DNA of 9,856 bases from Chloroflexia bacterium. Lineage in GTDB: Bacteria > Chloroflexota > Chloroflexia > Thermobaculales > Thermobaculaceae. Below, piece by piece: positions 8,356 to 9,856 of the stretch. The notes below the pieces were generated by a model. The model was given only the letters and a program-made list of their open reading frames with translations, searched no databases and was not told the origin of the DNA. The translations under genes were made by a program, and so were the position numbers. The stretch spans positions 1 through 9,856 of the forward strand of contig JACDAU010000003.1 in the NCBI GenBank assembly GCA_013695265.1. Direction: 5' to 3'. The stretch's first letter is position 1. Each line of letters starts with the position of its first letter.

Positions 8356-8472
8356 GGCGGTCTCCTGCTTGCGTAGTACGGTGGAACAACGTCTGGGTCG
8401 TCAATGGTACCCCTATCAACAAACGTTGATGGACGATGGTACTATGGCCATCGATAGTTTACCCTTATTACA
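8356..8472. other. Divergent intergenic region (fdhA / GH130 gene)
   Basis: These 117 bases separate fdhA (minus) from the GH130 gene (plus) and must carry at least the fdh promoter. The fdhA ribosome binding site AGGAGA is at 8366-8361 (minus). The middle holds two inverted repeats and repeated ATGGTA words (separate entry). I find no -35/-10 pair with normal spacing on either strand; a TTGACG (minus, 8404-8399) has no -10 at the right distance. Confidence 0.5.
8404..8453. repeat. Inverted and direct repeats upstream of fdhA, candidate operators
   Basis: ATCAAC-aaac-GTTGAT (8415-8430) is a perfect 6-bp inverted repeat with a four-base spacer. CGATGG (8434-8439) and CCATCG (8448-8453) form a second 6-bp inverted repeat with an eight-base spacer. 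The word ATGGTAC occurs at 8404-8410 and 8436-8442, 32 bases apart (about three helical turns), and ATGGTA again at 8473-8478 over the GH130 start. Dyads of this size between divergent genes are typical of operators; which regulator binds is unknown. Confidence 0.35.
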
Positions 8473-9630
8473 ATGGTAATGGAAATGCATCGCGCCATAT
8501 TTCAGCCTCAACAACAGGAGTTTGTCACCGTGCCGGACCAGCGGGAGTTGCCATTCCATATCGAGCGCTTGGGGGTCGTCATGGACGGCGACTCGAGCGA
8601 TCCAAACGAATCGTGGGGTGTGCTTAACCCAGCGTCAGCCCGCAGCCGCGACGGAGAACTGTATCTCTTCCCCCGCGTTGTGGCGGATAAAAACCTCTCA
8701 CGGGTGGGCGTAGCACGTGTGCTGTTCGACGGAGGAGGGGATCCCTGCGGCGTCGAACGTCTTGGCTATGCTCTGGAGCCGACCGAGTCGTACGAGCGCA
8801 ATCCGCGAACGGGCGGTTGCGAGGATCCCCGCATCACATTCGTCCGGGCGCTGGACACCTACGTTATGACGTACACCGCATATGGTCCACTCGGCCCCCG
8901 TATTGCCATGGCGATCTCGACGGACCTGATGAAGTGGCAGCGGCTGGGTCTTGTCAAGTTCGCAATGTCGCAGGGGACGGAGTTCGACTTTTACCACAAC
9001 AAGGACGCGGTGGTCTTTCCCGAACTGCTGCCGGACCCGCAAGGTCGGTTGTCGCTCGTAATGATCCATCGTCCCGACTACAACATGTCCGCTCCCGGTC
9101 ATCCGTCCTATCCAGTACTGCCGGACGGAATCACGGAAACGCGTCCCAGCATGTGGATCTCATACTCGCCAGTCGAGCGGCGCGGCAAGCTACGGGGTCT
9201 GAACTTCTTTCACAACCACAACTTACTCGCGACACCTGATGCGGAGTGGCAGGCGCTCAAAGTCGGTGCAGGCACCCCCCCAGTGCTTACTCGTCACGGC
9301 TGGCTGCTTGTTTTCCACGGTGTGAGCGGTCAGATCCTCGAAGGTGTGGACCTGCAACCGAACGTCCATTATTCGGCGGGCGCGATGATACTCGATCGCG
9401 ACGATCCAAGGAAGATCCTGTATCGCTCATCACGCCCGATACTCGCTCCCACGACGACGGGCGAAACGCAAGGGCTCGTTAACAACGTTGTCTTCCCGAC
9501 CGCAGTGGACGAACGAAACGGAGAGTGCATTGATGTGTACTATGGCATGGCCGACTCGCGCATCGGTGTGGGACGGTTGCAAGTACCCGAGGTGCTCGCG
9601 CTTCAGGCACAAGATGAGATGGTCGCGTAG
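8473..9630 (+). CDS. GH130-family mannoside phosphorylase/glycosidase
   Basis: A 385-residue soluble protein with the signature segments of glycoside hydrolase family 130, five-bladed beta-propeller enzymes that mostly phosphorolyse (some hydrolyse) beta-mannosides. Visible motifs: LNPASAR (51-57) followed by DGELYLFPRV; GGCEDPRIT (114-122), in which D118 is the likely general acid; YHNKDAVVFPE; ETRPSMWISYSP; GAGTPPVLTRHGWLLVFHGV; and the C-terminal YYGMADSRIGVGRL. Length is normal for the family. Nothing in sequence alone decides phosphorylase versus hydrolase or names the substrate. The start is ambiguous: ATG at 8473 has no Shine-Dalgarno (ATG 8479 and 8485 are equally weak), whereas in-frame GTG at 8530 follows AGGAG (8516-8520) at nine bases and would give a 366-residue protein beginning at the sequence PDQRELPFHIERLG, still including every recognised motif. 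It is divergent from fdhA and has no metabolic link to it that I can see. Confidence 0.88.
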   Translation: MVMEMHRAIFQPQQQEFVTVPDQRELPFHIERLGVVMDGDSSDPNESWGVLNPASARSRDGELYLFPRVVADKNLSRVGVARVLFDGGGDPCGVERLGYALEPTESYERNPRTGGCEDPRITFVRALDTYVMTYTAYGPLGPRIAMAISTDLMKWQRLGLVKFAMSQGTEFDFYHNKDAVVFPELLPDPQGRLSLVMIHRPDYNMSAPGHPSYPVLPDGITETRPSMWISYSPVERRGKLRGLNFFHNHNLLATPDAEWQALKVGAGTPPVLTRHGWLLVFHGVSGQILEGVDLQPNVHYSAGAMILDRDDPRKILYRSSRPILAPTTTGETQGLVNNVVFPTAVDERNGECIDVYYGMADSRIGVGRLQVPEVLALQAQDEMVA

Positions 9631-9856
9631 CTCCTCCGTTGTGACGCCCCCCTGTTGTCGCCCTTAAATATTCCCTCGCGAACCTGACATGACCGTGCTG
9701 GCTCCTGAGCCGCCTCGGCACCACAGACGCCAGGTAACGCTGACGTCTTAAGCGTCCGAGGTCGCGGGGCGCGTACACATTTGGCAGCCCTTCCTCCGCA
9801 CTTGTGATTCGCGCACGGCATAATAGACGCGTCGGATCGAACGACAGTAGCTCGTA
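9631..9856. other. Downstream region without a recognisable gene
   Basis: No coding region, RNA gene or mobile element is supported here. The only structure seen is a stem-loop GGCTC-ct-GAGCC (9700-9711) flanked by GTGC (9695-9698) and GCAC (9718-9721), which could fold into an imperfect hairpin after the GH130 gene; it lacks a U-run, so a terminator role is doubtful. The right end may contain the leader of a gene beyond the window. Confidence 0.4.

Noticed and set aside
9695..9721. Terminator after the GH130 gene
   Set aside because: A hairpin can form but has a two-base loop and no following T-run; not strong enough to call.
1..9856. Mobile elements, CRISPR, tRNA or rRNA genes, defence systems
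   Set aside because: No transposase, integrase, regular repeat array, cloverleaf or rRNA-like sequence was found on either strand.

Overview
The window is a bacterial locus of roughly 60% GC whose core is a membrane-associated, selenium-containing formate dehydrogenase. The gene style suggests a Chloroflexota/Thermomicrobia-like (for example Nitrolancea or Sphaerobacter relatives) or actinobacterial host. The clues are an FdhA of the kind with a short N-terminus reading ARI-Sec-HSS, an NrfD-type membrane subunit with the signature DLGRPERF, and a GH130 protein. This taxonomic reading is inference from remembered family resemblance; no search was possible.

Layout: (1) 1-865, minus strand: the N-terminal 288 residues of an NrfD-like integral membrane subunit, running off the left edge. 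(2) 866-1046: a divergent intergenic region with two GATA-centred inverted repeats. (3) 1047-4328, plus strand: a large cytosolic c-di-GMP enzyme (GAF-like, GAF, GAF, PAS, GGDEF, EAL) with both catalytic motifs intact. (4) A rho-independent terminator whose hairpin overlaps the stop codon of the convergent gene. (5) 4392-5228, minus: the four-cluster iron-sulfur subunit FdhB with a C-terminal membrane anchor. (6) 5269-8355, minus: the catalytic subunit FdhA, read through an in-frame UGA at 7819-7821 as selenocysteine; a convincing SECIS hairpin with a GGUCU loop follows directly. (7) 8356-8472: a divergent intergenic region with inverted repeats. (8) 8473-9630, plus: a GH130-family mannoside phosphorylase/hydrolase. 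(9) 9631-9856: no gene recognised.

How it works together: FdhA would oxidise formate at a Mo/W-bis-MGD-selenocysteine centre and pass electrons through its own [4Fe-4S] cluster to the four clusters of FdhB. NrfD would carry them to quinone in the membrane. fdhA and fdhB are a tight transcription unit (40-nt gap, strong Shine-Dalgarno). nrfD lies on the same strand but about 3.5 kb further on, cut off by the opposite-strand c-di-GMP gene, so it needs its own promoter. FdhA carries no Tat signal, so the enzyme should face the cytoplasm.

The most informative features are the UGA/SECIS in fdhA and the unusual interruption of the fdh gene set by a multi-sensor GGDEF-EAL protein. I see no defence system, CRISPR array, transposon, tRNA or rRNA.
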